Origin: Acanthacorydalis orientalis
Taxonomy: Eukaryota; Arthropoda; Insecta; Megaloptera; Corydalidae
DNA length: 64,000 nucleotides
NCBI GenBank assembly: GCA_034766995.1
Contig: CM068323.1
Location: forward strand, 3,791,967-3,855,966
Direction of reading: 5' to 3'
Of this stretch, positions 1-13,376 are shown one piece after another. The first letter of the stretch is position 1, and each line of letters opens with the position of its first letter. The notes beneath the pieces were generated by a model. It made no database searches, was not told the origin of the DNA, and saw nothing but the letters and a program-made list of their open reading frames with translations. The position numbers were made by a program, and so were the translations under genes.

Positions 1-39
1 TATTATTAATTTTGCTTCAATTTGGGCTATTGAATTAAA

Positions 40-375
40 AATTGAAAAGAAGCAAAAAAGAGCAGATTTTTGTACGAGTTCGAAACAGGTGGTAAATCAG
101 CAGAAACTGCTTTTAAATTAAAGGTTGCTTTTGGTGTAGATACTGTTAAGGGATGTACGGTATAATGGTGGTTCCAAAAATATCGTGCTGGGAACGAGAG
201 CCATGAAGATGAAGAAGGTCTCAAGCATCCTTCTTCAGTTTATTATATATACGACCAACTGAAGGCGTTATTTAAATCAGAACCATGCACAACAATTCGA
301 GAGCTTGCACAAAAATTAGACGTTAGTCATTCTACAGTTCTAGACCGCTTAAAAAAGCTAGAAAAATCAAAAAAT
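40..375 (+). pseudogene. mariner transposase N-terminal fragment (A1)
   Basis: One frame from about base 70 reads FLYEFETGGKSAETAF, then WWFQKYRAGNESHEDEE and TIRELAQKLDVSHSTVLDRL. These are the two helix-turn-helix halves of the N-terminal DNA-binding domain of a mariner transposase (YEFKLG.., WFQKF.SG.., second HTH). A TAA interrupts just before WWFQ and a second stop follows KSKNL near 380. After that the sequence no longer follows a transposase and the catalytic domain is absent. The left part may begin outside the window. It is a dead fragment; the domain assignment is firm, the subfamily is not. Confidence 0.75.
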
Positions 376-779
376 TTATAAATGTATATGTATGCGAAGG
401 TCGTAAACAGTCATTATTTTACTACCAACCCAGTAGAATGGTTCTTCTAACTCGGACATAGAAGTACCGTTTGATGAATGATGACTAAGTGATTTTTTAT
501 AATCAGTTTTTGTTAATGGGACTTGAAAGTCTCGACAATGCGTAAAAGGTTAAGGCATTTTTTAGTATTCTATTTGTATTAACCGTTTGAGTGTCAGGGG
601 TCATTACGAAAATCTTACTGAATAATGCCACGATAGAACTTGTTCAGTATAATTTCGAAAAATGTCAAGCAGCGCGGTCGCGCTTCCTTGACTCAATGTC
701 GACAAATGTCATGCGGCGCAGTAGCGCTTGTTTAATTAGATCTCGACAAAAGCCAATCGGGGCGTGTTCGCGTTTCTGT

Positions 780-1085
780 GTGACGACACGCTACTACAGA
801 ATCCGAGTGCAACATAAATCTTGCGATGGGCAGGTCACACTGAGCGGATGCCGGACTCAAGAGAACCAAAAAGGGCCTTGGATGGATAACTACCAGACGG
901 GAAAAGATCTGCGGATAAACCAAGATTCATATGGATTGATAATGTAGAGAAGGATGCAATGGAACTGTTGGGAGTTGAGAACTGCCAGGCAATGGCATGT
1001 CTGAATTCAGAAAATTGAAGAGGTCAAGACTCGATTTGGGCTGTAGTACCATCGAAGAAGAAGTTTTTTTGACAGTTTTTGTTTT
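780..1085 (+). pseudogene. 3' end of a non-LTR retrotransposon (RT C-terminus)
   Basis: A plus-strand frame with a few stops reads GHTERMPDSREPKRALDG, then RFIWIDNVEKDAMELLGVENCQA, then WAVVPSKKKFF. This matches the C-terminal signature of Jockey/R1-type LINE polyproteins (GH..RM...R.PK..L.G, R.RW.D.V..D...LGV.NW), which often end in a short Arg/Lys-rich tail encoded by GAAGAAGAAG. The tail is visible near 1050-1066. Only the extreme 3' end is present, as expected of 5'-truncated LINE copies. MITE copy 1 begins about 60 bp downstream. Confidence 0.6.
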
Positions 1086-1141
1086 TGTCTGATATTGTTA
1101 CTTTTCTCGGTATTTTTGACGCGAGTTGTCGAGCCTTGGGA

Positions 1142-1855
1142 TTAAGGGGACCCGGTGGTCTAGCGGCCTAAAATTTAAGCTATTTTAAAAATTTTTTTTC
1201 TATATGAGGGTAATGAATAATGCTTTCAAATTTTTTTACACTTATTTTATTACTAATAAACTACACAAAAATGAAAATAAAGACAAAAAAAAATTTTTTT
1301 TTAATTAGAAAAATGATGCTGAAGTCTCCCTCTCTAAAAAAATGGAATTGCGTGGTGAATGATGATTTATCTCTCCCTCTGATCTGAAATAAAACAATTG
1401 ACGAATTTTTAATTAGTATAAGTATAGCTATCGCAGGAAGTAGAATAAAAAAAAATGTGACAAAATGGCGCGTAGTCAAAGGTACAAGTTTGAAAACGAC
1501 CAGTATTTTTGAATGTTTTGTTAATAAAAAAAATATAAATATTTTACGGAAACTATTAGTTTTACTTCCAGCGAGAGCTAGAACTATTCAGAATAACATA
1601 TTAAAATTTCAGACAAATCGGTCAAGTAGTTTTTTTTTCTGGCCCCCGCAAGACGAAAAAAAGTAGTTTCGAGATAAACGCGTGTCAATAGAGCCGGCTC
1701 CACTTATTCTTCTACCTACCTGACCTTCTAATCGGCTGTAGATCCTGAAATACTCTGAATTTCGTCATCAAATTTCAACAGTATATTTTTAAGATACTAT
1801 ACTTTCGAAAAAAAAATCGATTTTTCGAAAATTCTAGACCACCGGGTCCCCTTAA
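1142..1855 (+). mobile_element. TTAA MITE, copy 1
   Basis: 714 bp including target sites. It begins TTAA-GGGGACCCGGTGGTCTAG and ends CTAGACCACCGGGTCCCC-TTAA, an 18-bp perfect terminal inverted repeat with TTAA on both sides. The TTAA duplication is characteristic of piggyBac-type transposition. The interior carries no credible gene. This copy has a private change near 1681-1690, where other copies continue GTTTAAAGTT. Seven copies of the family occur in this window. Confidence 0.92.
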
Positions 1856-2703
1856 ATCCCTATTATCTAGACTTTAACTTTAATTTTTAGCAATCTAGCT
1901 GTTTAATTGTGTCATATCTTGACTTTATCGCTAGGAACATTTTCAAAAAACCTAGTTGACCTGTCTCTACGACTGAAGGTCACCCGAAGAAGAAGAAGTT
2001 TATTTTACTATTTTTATGTGTTTTGTTTTCGTGATAATGAATGGTGGTTTTTTCTTAACCCTAGATTTACTCATTTATTTTATTTATTTTTTATATCTAC
2101 CTTCCCTACAAAATAAACAAAGTGTTCCGTTAAAATTCCACGGTTTGTAAAGTGTTCCGTCGAGGGAAAAGTTTGGTTTTAATTATTTACAACGCTGCTG
2201 TAAATAAACCAGAACTTAAACAACATCTAAATTTAGAATTTGTACAAAATGAGGCCACAGAGAATAATCGTAGTGGATATAAATGACATGACTTATGAAA
2301 ATGAAAGAGGATAGTCATAAGGAGTCATAAGGTTAATAAAACATTTAGTAGGACTTTATATAAAGCTGATTTGGTTCGATAGCTGAAATGAAAAATGAGA
2401 AAATTGTATATCCAGGATATTCATTTGGTTATTTTGTATAATTAAAGATTTGTATTGTAATATTTTTTAAAATTTTTAAACTGAAGAAACGCGCAAGCAT
2501 AAGATTTTCCTTATCCCCGTCACTTACCCTTGTATGTCATCAAAAATTGTGACACACGTATACAAATACAACATAATTTTTCTGTATATCCGCCATTGAA
2601 ATACACATAAACTACGATTGAAAATGATTGTTCAGTAATGATCTATTGAACATTTTCTATCAGTGAAAATTGTTCTTTATGGAGTGAAAAATGAATTCAT
2701 TTT
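1856..2703. other. Intergenic, no recognised gene
   Basis: AT-rich sequence between MITE copies 1 and 2. A short plus-strand stretch near 1965-2005 reads RLKVTRRRRSLFY, which resembles the Arg-rich C-terminus of a LINE polyprotein but is too short to call. AAAGTGTTCCGT-like sequence occurs twice (about 2118 and 2150). Nothing else is recognised. Confidence 0.4.
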
Positions 2704-3423
2704 TTAAGGGGACCCGGTGGTCTAGCGGCCTAAAATTTAAGCTATTTTAAAAAAATTTTTTCTATATGAGGGTAATGAATAATGCTTTAAATTTTTTTTA
2801 CACTTATTTTATTACTAATAAACTACACAAAAATGAAAATAAAGACAAAAAAAATTTTTTTTTAAATTAGAAAAATGATGCTGAAGTCTCCCTCTCTAAA
2901 AAAATGGAATTGAGTGGTGAATGATGATTTATCTCTCCCTCTGATCTGAAATAAAACAATTGACGAATTTTTAATTAGTATAAGTATAGCTATCGCAGGA
3001 AGTAGAATAAAAAAAAAAAAATTTGACAAAATGGCGCGTAGTCAAAAGTACAACTTTGAAAACGACCAGTATTTTTGAATGTTTTGTTAATAAAAAAAAT
3101 ATAAATATTTTACGGAAACTATTAGTTTTACATTCCAGGGAGAGCTAGAACTATTCAGAATAACATATTAAAATTTCAGACAAATCGGTCAAGTAGTTTT
3201 TTTTTCTGGCCTCCGCAAGACGAAAAAAAGTAGTTTCGAGATAAACGCGTTTAAAGTTTGCCGGCTCCACTTATTCTTCTACCTACCTGACCTTCTAATG
3301 GGCTGTAGATCCTGAAATACTCTGAATTTCGTCATCAAATTTTAACAGTATATTTTTAAGATACTATACTTTCGAAAAAAAAAATCGATTTTTCGAAAAT
3401 TCTAGACCACCGGGTCCCCTTAA
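2704..3423 (+). mobile_element. TTAA MITE, copy 2
   Basis: 720 bp including flanking TTAA at 2704-2707 and 3420-3423. Same 18-bp terminal inverted repeats as copy 1 and the same orientation. Interior differences from copy 1 are mostly small poly-A/T length changes and scattered substitutions, so it is a recent copy of one family. Confidence 0.92.
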
Positions 3424-3889
3424 ACGAAATTTCACCAGTGTCAGAATGCATTATGAAAAATACTGTCCCAATATTGAGAATTATGAATAATTAACCTCAA
3501 AAATGATAATCAAATGTTTTTTACAACAATTAATCTCATTTTTTTGTTTGTTGCAGGTACGTTCGTGTTTCATTTTTCCTGCTGTACAATATTTTAAGGA
3601 TACATATCGAAGGATTCAAGTATCTGTGGTATGAATTTCATATTTATTTTTTTCATATATCGGCCTGTATAAGTGTGTATACTTCGAAGAGGTGTATTTT
3701 ACAAGACAGTTCTTCAGTTCAATTAAATTCTTCATTCCGTTAAGAATTGAAATTATTTTCTAAATTCATGTAATTTATTTATAAAACTGTTTATGATACA
3801 TTATATTGTTTCAATTAAAAAACTAATTGCTCTTCATTGCATGCAAACCCACCTGCAGTATCGGATAATGTAGTTAACTAATTTTCACC
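3424..3889. other. Intergenic, nothing recognised
   Basis: AT-rich, non-coding in all frames. A pyrimidine-rich run ending TTGTTTGTTGCAG-G near 3545-3558 resembles a splice acceptor, but no downstream exon can be supported. Confidence 0.3.
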
Positions 3890-4130
3890 TTAACCCTTTC
3901 GCTGCCTCATCCTCAACCTCATATCGCCTGTGCAGTGCTGTAGACGCCTTTAGGCATTCAATAGACATTATCGAGATGGTGGTGTTGACGTTTAAAGCAG
4001 TATATTTATTATCTAGTATGTTGATTGAATAGAAGTCAAGGGTTACCAGTTCATAACGCCTGTCATGCCTGAATGCCTACCGTCTGCCACCCGCGCTCTG
4101 GATTAGATTTCGCCGCAGCGAAAGGGTTAA
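3890..4130. mobile_element. Short TTAA-flanked MITE (241 bp)
   Basis: TTAA-CCCTTTCGCTGC at 3890-3905 is mirrored by GCAGCGAAAGGG-TTAA at 4115-4130, giving a perfect 12-bp inverted repeat next to TTAA. Elements beginning TTAA-CCC are typical of piggyBac-type transposons. The interior has no ORF. It is unrelated in sequence to the 714-bp TTAA MITE family. Confidence 0.75.
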
Positions 4131-4183
4131 TCAATTCAGTGAACTATAATAACTGAATCATTTGAAATAAATATGACCCTTAT

Positions 4184-5890
4184 ATAACACTATTTCTACC
4201 ACGATTTTCTGTATACCTATTTCGACTAAAATGTGTCTTTTGACGCCTTTACGGTTGAATGCAAATAACTGTGGAAATAGTTATTAAAAAATATTATTTT
4301 TATTTTTTTTTATTTTTATCAGATAAATAATTAAGCATTGTAATATTATTGACTTAACAAACTTTCAATCTTCATATATAAAAATTCGATCTTCATAATA
4401 AAAAATAGTAATCATAAAAATAGCGTTGTAATAAAAGTATGTTTCCTCATTCAATACAACAGTTTTTACGGATTAATGGTTGCTCTACTAAGCACTTTCC
4501 GGATGTATATTTTTTACACTGGGAGCAGATTCTAGTTGCCTTTTTACCTAAGCAATACTTTATTTGGCACTTTTTTTTGTCCTTTTGGAAAGGAAGTGAT
4601 TTCACTTGAGGCTGCTGATGATGTCGCCGTATTATTTTGTTCTATCTGGACGTTTTTTATATTCCGCTGCAAGTTCTTCTCCTGACTAGAATAAAAAATA
4701 TTTACATGAAATATTTTCACATGTCGTTTCTTTGTACAGAACCCATGCGTTTATTCCGGCTAAATCGAGGATATTATAAAATACATGCATAGGCCATACA
4801 CGGCACTTACATTTCACAGTATATTTTCTCGTTATTTGGTCAGTCATATCGACTCCAAATTGTGTGTAAAATTTAATAGTTTCAGGAAGACGTTTTTTGG
4901 ATTTTTCTGCTGTTACGGATTTATGCATCGAACTTAGTAGAAGTACTTTTTTTCGGTTTACTTTTATAAATTGTTAGTGTAGAGTTATTTGATGCGTAAA
5001 GTTGCATTGAAAAGCGTTCCACTGTATCATTTTGTATCGTTTGGCATGTCCAGATGGACCAGATATATCTTTGAAAATAGTATGAAGAGGTGGTCTTTCA
5101 GGAGAGGAACTTGTTTCGATTTTTTCCAAACTGTTCCATCAATTTCAATATTTTCCCATTCATTGCTTTCTTCACTATCGTCTTCAGAATCTGTCAGTAA
5201 CTTCATTCTATTTCGCCTTCTACTTGCATTCAAAATATCTTCCTCTTCATCTAGAGTGCTTGCCGAGTAATTTCCATAATCGCTATCGATTTTGTGATCA
5301 CTTTCGAAAAATTCATCCGACTCATCTTCATTTTCAGATTGTGAGCCTTCATCAATTTCAGAGCATTCTTCACTTATATTATTTATTTCTTGCAATACCT
5401 CCTTGATTCTTGAAATTCTGGACATCCTTAGAATTAGAAATAAATTAGAATAAATAAATTAAAGAAATAAAAATAATTACCAGTATTATAAACACTTTTA
5501 CTGCTCACATACCTGCAATGGCAGTTTCAACAATTTGTTTTTCAAATTTTTCATGACTATATTTGAATTGAAGTCACTGCGAAATAAATACCAAAACTCG
5601 AAAACTTGCGTTATACAATTCTTTTTAGAACTTATCACTGCAATGATCTACAGTAAAATAAAACATTGCAAACAACAACCGAATATAAAAGTCATACCGA
5701 GGATTCCTCTATTTTCTGTTACAACTGAAATATGGATCCCTTAATTTAATTAGAATTGAAGTGGTGCTGCCAAATGGTGTTGATATTTATGTGTAAAATG
5801 ATTAAAGGTCAGACAATGTTATAAAAACTTTAAGGTGTCAAAAGACACCTCATGGTATAAATAGGTGCACCATATACGTATTTTCAGATC
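4184..5890 (-). mobile_element. Deleted piggyBac-like element P1
   Basis: The left end reads ATAACACTATTTCTACC, a degraded form of the TTAACACTAG terminus of P2 and P3. Both sides carry a subterminal ATACCTATTT-like motif (about 4213 and, inverted, 5855). A palindrome lies inside each end: TGTGTCTTTTGACGCC at 4232 and AGGTGTC-AAAA-GACACCT at 5833. Transposase pieces between them read on the minus strand. The right boundary is approximate because the terminal repeat is eroded there. Confidence 0.7.
4440..5425 (-). pseudogene. piggyBac transposase, core deleted (P1)
   Basis: From 5425 the frame starts MSRISRIKEVLQEINN and runs through a very acidic region (SEDDSEESNEWENIEIDG) to KSKQVPLLKDHLF, the usual N-terminal part of piggyBac transposases. 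Past about 5030 it jumps to KSKKRLPETIKFYTQFGVDMTDQ and CRVWPMHVFYNILDLAGINAW (4920-4720). Those are the conserved C-terminal segments that follow the third catalytic Asp. A Cys-rich tail follows at about 4600-4450 (CQIKYC, CSQCKK, CGKC-like spacing). The RNase-H core with the catalytic aspartates is absent, so this is an internal-deletion derivative with stops between the parts. Confidence 0.8.
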
Positions 5891-6044
5891 CAGGAATAGC
5901 TAATGGCCTTAGTTGCCGACGCGCCTTTAAATCCCAAATGACAATAACATTGATTGACACGTTACTTCTGTGATACTGTTTCGATATAACGCTCAATTTT
6001 ACTTCCTGTTACTCTCTGATAACGCTTAAGACAAAGAAACACCG

Positions 6045-6420
6045 TTCATTTGTTCAGTGGAGAAGGATTCGATGACATGATTGAAGATGATGTTCGTGAA
6101 TTAATATGTGAAGCACAGGATTTAAATGAGGAAGAGTTGATTCAATTAACGACTGAATCTGTTCGAACTGCTGGCAGGAAAACGACGATGAAGACTTGGA
6201 AGAGAATTAAAGACTTCACTATAAAAACGTTATGAGAAGGATTAAACTTGACAGAAATGTTGTAATCTGTTTTTTTTTTTACATGCAATGATCAGTCAAC
6301 GAAGAGACCTAGTAAATTTGCGAAGCAGTTGGAAATTTGCATCTAAAACCATGATTGAATTCTTTTTGAGCTCATTCCGAAAATCAAATGGACAGTCTTC
6401 GTGTATGAAGTACGAGGGAG
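6045..6420 (+). pseudogene. Possible pogo/Tigger transposase C-terminal fragment
   Basis: The plus-strand frame reads GEGFDDMIEDDVRELICEAQDLNEEELIQL, then KDFTIKTLXEGLNLTEML after a frame break, then DQSTKRPSKFAKQLEICI. The pattern (G..GF.DM...DV.ELI....LNEEEL.QL, then FTIKTL.EGL) looks like the region C-terminal to the DDE domain of Tigger/pogo transposases. Several stops and frameshifts are present. The catalytic core is not visible. The assignment is by pattern recall only. Confidence 0.45.
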
Positions 6421-6429
6421 GTTTGAAGA

Positions 6430-6810
6430 GTATCTTGGTTAGTGTACTCGTTGATGGAGAGAGAGAGAGAGCTGTATATGTTTGTAGTTGTATTTGGAAG
6501 ACAGCGAAGAAACACACTTCCGGTAAGAGAATCGTGAAGCTATAGGAACGTCGGGGCGAGTGCGTTGATTTTCGAGGTGATTGTGTCGAAAAATAAAAGT
6601 ATATTTTGAAATTGAAGCTGTTGTCTGTAATATCAAATCAAGTTACTCTTCAAACCATCCTCGTGCGGGCACTGTCCTTGCCTCTATACTACATACTCTA
6701 ATCTAATTGACTTCGAAATTTAATGCCTACCAATATGATTTACATAAAATATTAATACATTTATTTAATAACTTATAATGTTTAATTAAGCAAGTTTACA
6801 AAAAATGTTT
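6430..6810. other. Unassigned AT-rich stretch
   Basis: A (GA)n run lies at 6457-6470. AATAAAAGTATATTTTG near 6591 resembles a polyadenylation region, but no LTR or host gene can be supported. Nothing recognised between 6660 and 6810. Confidence 0.3.
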
Positions 6811-6818
6811 TATATGAT

Positions 6819-8024
<1,206 letters not shown>

Positions 8025-8029
8025 TTGAA

Positions 8030-10176
8030 AACTGCAAGCTGGTAGGAGAAAAAACTGAAAAAGTTCTCGCCGACATATTCACATCGTGTATAGAAAAAAG
8101 GACTATCTCAGATAAATGGAACTGAGCTATTATAATTATTACACACAAGAAAGGAGATAAAGAGGATTTGAAACACTATTGACTAATTAGTCTACCATGT
8201 ACTATGTATAAGATCTTTAAAAAAATAATTTCAAAACGTCTACAAGCGCTCAACTGATGGAACAAGAAAGAGTTTAAAGCTAATTTAGTACATTGAATCA
8301 CATTCAGGTAGTGAGGGAAGTAATTAGCCGGACAAATGAATCTCAATGCCAGTATGTCTTGGAATTGTATACTATGAAAATGCTTTCGACTGCCATCACA
8401 TGATCGGTCATATCTGAACTGAAGAACTAAGACATAGAGGACACATACATCGAGATGCTAGGATAACATCTACAAGAATACAACCTTGACGATGAAGCGA
8501 CAGAAAGAAACAAAAATGATGAAAATCGAGAAAGATATAAGACATGAAGATCCAATTTCGCTGAAATTGTTTACTACAGTCTTAGAAGAAGTATTCAAAT
8601 CATTTGACTGGGAGGACAAATGAATCGAAATATGAGGCGAAAAATTAAGTTTCTTTCGGTTTGATGATTTTATCGTTATTTTCGCAAATACTCTAGAAGA
8701 AGTACAACAGTATATAGAAGAATTAGAGGATGCCAGTCGAAAAACTGGTTTGAATATGAACCATCTAAAAATACGAGTGTTGTTCAGTGCCTTTATCTGT
8801 CCGAAGAAAATTGAAATAAAAGGAACAGAAATAGAAGATTTCTGTTCATCTAAGCCAGCGTATCATCAAAGATGAATCATTCATTGAAAGAAGTGAACAG
8901 GAGAATAAAATTGGGATGTAGCTCATTTGGACAGGGTTTTTTTTGTTTTGAGATTTGTCTGATATTGGCTATTCTGCTATGACTCATTTGGACGAAACCT
9001 CTCGATATTTAAATCAACAGCCTCACTCTGAAGAAAAAAAGTATTCGATCAATGTATACTACCAGTCTTTACCTACGGTAACGAAACATGCGTGCTTAAT
9101 GCCCAAATCATTCAAAGACTCCAAACAACACGGAAAAGTATGTAAAGATGCATGCAGAGAATAACGAGATAGAAAAAAAAATAGAATTGATACAAACACA
9201 GGCGTCACAGATATAATAAGAAGAGTAAATAGTCTAAAATGGAAATGGGAGGAGCATGTTCCAAGAAGAGAAGACAACCAATGGACAACATAAATTATTA
9301 ACTGCCACCCAAAGAATATAAAAAAATCAAGAAAGAGACAAATGAACAGGTGGGATAAGAAAATTAAGGAGACCCGGTGGTCTAGCGGCCTAAAATTTAA
9401 GCTATTTTAAAATTTTTTTGTCTATATGAGGGTAATGAATAATGCTTTCAAATTTTTTTACACTTATTTTATTACTAATAAACTACACAAAAATGAAAAT
9501 AAAGACAAAAAAAAAATTTTTTTTTAAATTAGAAAAATGATGCTGAAGTCTCCCTCTATAAAAAAATGGAATTGCGTGGTGAATGATGATTTATCTCTCC
9601 CTCTGATCTGAAATAAAACAATTGACGAATTTTTAATTAGTATAAGTATAGCTATCGCAGGAATGTAGAATAAAAAAAAAAAAATTTGATAAAATGGCGC
9701 GTAGTCAAAAGTACAAGTTTGAAAACGACCAGTATTTTTGAATGTTTTGTTAATAAAAAAAATATAAATATTTTACGGAAACAGTTTACTTCCGAGCGAG
9801 AGCTAGAACTATTCAGAATAACATATTAAAATTTCAGACAAATCGGTCAAGTAGTTTTTTTTTTCTGACCCCCGCAAGACGAAAAAAAGTAGTTTCGAGA
9901 TAAACGCGTTTAAAGTTTCAAGCAAGTATATTCTCAAGAAACTGACCTGACCTTCTAATGGGCTGTAGATCCTGAAATACTCTGAATTTCGTCATCAAAT
10001 TTTAACAGTATATTTTTAAGATACTATACTTTCGAAAAAAAAATCGATTTTTCGAAAATTCTAGACCACCGGGTCCCCTTAAGTTTTTATTAGAAATCAC
10101 TGGAAAAGAGAGGCATTCAATCGTATAAAATAAAAAATCATGAAAGAGGCCTCTATTTCTCAGTGGATTGACAGAG
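8030..10176 (+). pseudogene. LINE reverse transcriptase remnant, split by MITE copy 3
   Basis: Successive plus-strand frames carry non-LTR retrotransposon signatures. LADIFTSCIEKRTISDKWN and HKKGDKEDLKHY come first (8070-8185). DPISLKLFTTVLEEVF precedes an RFDDF box (FADD-like) near 8660, then GLNMNHLK. VFDQCILPVFTYGNET and SLKWKWAGHVARRED-like residues follow near 9050-9270. After the MITE (9364-10082) the last motif resumes as FIRNHWKREAFNR and SQWIDRG* (10083-10176). Many stops and frameshifts make it dead. The last codons run directly into a (TA)n tail. Confidence 0.8.
9364..10082 (+). mobile_element. TTAA MITE, copy 3
   Basis: 719 bp with TTAA at 9364-9367 and 10079-10082. The left terminus is GGAGACCCGG, one base off the family's GGGGACCCGG. 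It interrupts the LINE coding remnant, which continues on both sides. Internally it carries CAAGCAAGTATAT near 9930, shared only with copy 7, marking a subfamily. Confidence 0.92.
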
Positions 10177-10179
10177 GCT

Positions 10180-10182
<3 letters not shown>

Positions 10183-10243
<61 letters not shown>
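10183..10243. repeat. (TA)n at the LINE 3' end
   Basis: Begins within 5 bp of the predicted LINE stop codon (GGC-TGA-C-TATATA). A second copy of this LINE 3' end at 39,665 also runs straight into TA repeats. Confidence 0.95.
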
Positions 10244-10247
<4 letters not shown>

Positions 10248-10605
10248 GTTTTACAAACACACTGTTATGTTGTCCTCTACCACCGAATCTGACTTTGATG
10301 TGTGTTGTAAAATTCAACAACAATATGTTTTTGGTGTTCAAATCGACTCAAAAATAAAATAACGACGTCAAACGGCATCGTCACGGCTGTCTAGATCAAT
10401 GTTTGCGTCGTCAATTGGTTTATTGAGCAAGGTCAGGGTGTTTGTAAACAAGCAATTATGAATAAAAACAAACCGTTTTGTGTGTGCGTACCATGTATAT
10501 AGCCTGTATATGTGTGTACGTTTATATTTTTGATTTTATTATACACTAACATGAATGCCACACACAAAACATTCATAACATATTTATATATCCACATCTG
10601 AATTT

Positions 10606-10606
<1 letters not shown>

Positions 10607-10665
<59 letters not shown>

Positions 10666-10692
10666 CATACATATATATGTATATATATATGG
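10607..10692. repeat. (TA)n microsatellite
   Basis: TA repeats with TATG/CATA interruptions at the right end. Confidence 0.97.
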
Positions 10693-11068
10693 ATATGTGT
10701 GTTTGATAATGTGAATGTAGTTATTGCCATTCTTTCATAACTTCTCTCCAGTATGCTAGACTTGTTGAACTTCGCGTCGTCCATGCGAAACCTGCACGTG
10801 ATCTCGTCGAAAAAATGATATTTTTATTGAAATTCGGAAAAATAAAAAATACCAATCCGTGTATAATGAGTAGAATATTTAACTCCTTGGCGTACGAATT
10901 AATTGAAATTCGATATGACCAAAAATACTATTATTTTTCAACTTAACACTTGTGTAAGCTTAACAGAGAAAAGAATAACGTTGCTAAATATTATAATTCA
11001 GTACTAATAACCGTAATTAATAGAGAATAGTTGAATAACGAATTAAACGGTAATTCAGTAGTCGTGTG
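10693..11068. other. Intergenic, nothing recognised
   Basis: AT-rich sequence without coding signal or recognised repeat. Confidence 0.3.
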
Positions 11069-11170
11069 GAGCAGTGTTTCTCAACATTTTTCTCATCAAG
11101 GATCGGTCAAATTAATGGTAATTTGACGTGGACCAGTAAATATATGCGACAAAGAACTGTGTTTGTTTAC
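11069..11170. mobile_element. hAT-like terminal fragment
   Basis: GCAGTGTTTCTCAACATTTT followed by GTGGACCAG is the familiar end of hAT-type elements (CAGTG-TTCTCAACC..., ...GGACCAC). No matching opposite end or transposase can be placed. Confidence 0.4.
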
Positions 11171-11430
11171 TTTTTGATAGTAACAATTTATATAAAAAAC
11201 TACATGAATATGTAGGTATTCCTGTATTTTAAAAAAAGATGTTTTTATTATTTATATCGAAAAATTACATACAAAATTATGAAATTATCTTCACAAAAAT
11301 ATATTAGTTACAAAAAAAAAACAAAAAAATAAAATATCAAATTGAATATATAAATATATTCGTTACATACAAACATTTTAACTCTTCTTATAAATTTATT
11401 AAAAAAATCATTGAAAAAAAATCAAGTGGT

Positions 11431-12584
11431 TTAACACTAGATTTACGGGCATTTATTATATACCTATTTTTACTGAAGTCCGTCATTTTGACGGATACAT
11501 TAAAATACAGTTTTTTGGTAATAACAATTAATTTTATTTTATATCACTACATTTTTATTAACAGAGATTAACAATACATTTTTTACATATAAAGTGTGTT
11601 TTGAGGGTACATTTTCCATACACAAACATTTTGCACTCACGGAAAATATTATTGCATCTATTTTTTAAAAAAATCCGGTTTGACAGGACTTCAGATTATT
11701 ATTTTGGAATTTCCTATATCCGACGACTGTTTGGAAGTAGTCTTACGATCATCCCTGTAATCCCTCTCTAATTCATCTCTGTAGTCATTCGCTAATTCTT
11801 CAGACAATTGAAAAATACATTTTTTTCTCGATATACCCAGTCCAATACTCTCCTTTTACAATATCCACGCATTGATAGCTGCTAAATTTAAGATGTTATA
11901 ACATACTACGGCCATCTACGGGACCCTGCTTTAACGCGACATTTTCGTGCCATTTGATCTACCGTATCCACTCCAAAATTGGTCTTGTAGAATGTAATTG
12001 TTTCCGGGACACGTTTATTATCGTCCCCTATTTTTACAAATTTATATCATGAACTGAGTAACAGTACCTTTTCTTTGACTTGCTTGTGTAAATTGTTAAA
12101 ATATCATTTTCTGATTTATAAAGTCGTGTGGAAAACCGGACCTTATTATCTTTCTTAGATTTTGCAGTTTTTGGTATTACTTTTTTATTTGCACTTATAA
12201 TCCCAATTAGAGTATTTTTTTTTGCAAGTATCTTTTTCGCAAGTAAATTTCAATTGTATGTAACAATAGAATTCCAATTCTAAACAACTAGAAAGACGAA
12301 GAATAGTCTGTGAGCTCAATTCTTTCCATTCAACCGAAAGTTGTATGGTATATACGCTATTTCATTTTCGAGGGAAGAAATACGGCATTCGCTTTCACAT
12401 TTTCATTTTCTTTGTCTTCTACAGTATTAGATCTCTTCGTGCTTTAGTTATAATTTGATGTATAGATACTGTTAAGACTCTTAACACAAAATTTATTAAC
12501 CCGTCAATTTGACGGGTGTTCGGATAAATAGGTGTACTATATACAGTTACAAGAAAGTAGAAAGCTGGTGGATAAATTGAATTG

Positions 12585-12655
<71 letters not shown>

Positions 12656-12774
12656 CATCATTATACCAATAAAAGTCAACAAATGTATCAAAAAATAACA
12701 TTTATGTTTTCTTTATTTTTAAGCATGAAATCCGAAATCCGTCCAATTGACGGGTTCCGTAAATCTAGTGTTAA
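11431..12774 (-). mobile_element. Deleted piggyBac-like element P2
   Basis: 1344 bp. TTAA-CACTAGATTTACGG at 11,431 is mirrored by CCGTAAATCTAGTG-TTAA ending at 12,774: a perfect 14-bp inverted repeat with TTAA target sites. Subterminal ATACCTATTT (left) and AAATAGGTGTACT (right) match P1. Palindromes CCGTCATTTTGACGG (11,480), CCCGTCAATTTGACGGG (12,500) and CCGTCCAATTGACGG (12,739) lie inside the ends. A (TA)n tract occupies 12,588-12,652. Confidence 0.9.
11590..12460 (-). pseudogene. piggyBac transposase, core deleted (P2)
   Basis: Minus-strand fragments in order: an acidic stretch (EDKENENV, near 12,430), a Lys-rich linker, then VSRK-like and FWSGYGRSN frames matching the piggyBac VPETI.FY...FGVD..DQ region. 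CYNILNLAAINAWIL follows near 11,900, then a degenerate Cys-rich tail (VCVWKMYPQN) near 11,620. As in P1, the acidic N-terminal part is joined to the C-terminal region and the catalytic domain is missing. Multiple stops. Confidence 0.75.
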
Positions 12775-13044
12775 TAAATCATTCATTTGCCTTTGAATTG
12801 TTTTTCACTTGATAAATCACAAAAATTTTTTTTGTGGTCAAAAATGTTCAGTAAATTATATTTTGATTATTGCTTAAAAGTATTTCGATTGTGATCATAT
12901 TCAGTATGCCAAAATATAGAAAAATTGATCAATAATAATGTATTGATCATTTTTGATGATTTCTCACATAGATTCCGAATTGACTATTTAAAAAAAAATA
13001 CAATAAAAATAAATATACTGAACTGGCGCCTATTTTTATCCATG

Positions 13045-13376
<332 letters not shown>

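Noticed and set aside
1457..1666. 69-codon frame starting MTKWRVVK repeated in MITE copies 1, 5 and 6
   Set aside because: It recurs only because the MITE recurs; it is broken in the other copies and has no domain. A shorter frame MARSQKYKFENDQYF in another phase is equally conserved, so conservation is at the DNA level.
3545..3558. Splice-acceptor-like pyrimidine tract and CAG
   Set aside because: No coding exon follows; such words are frequent by chance in AT-rich DNA. The same applies to 42,668-42,684.
6430..6660. Possible LTR (AATAAA region, TGT..CA edges)
   Set aside because: No second copy, no primer-binding site or gag/pol nearby; edges cannot be fixed.
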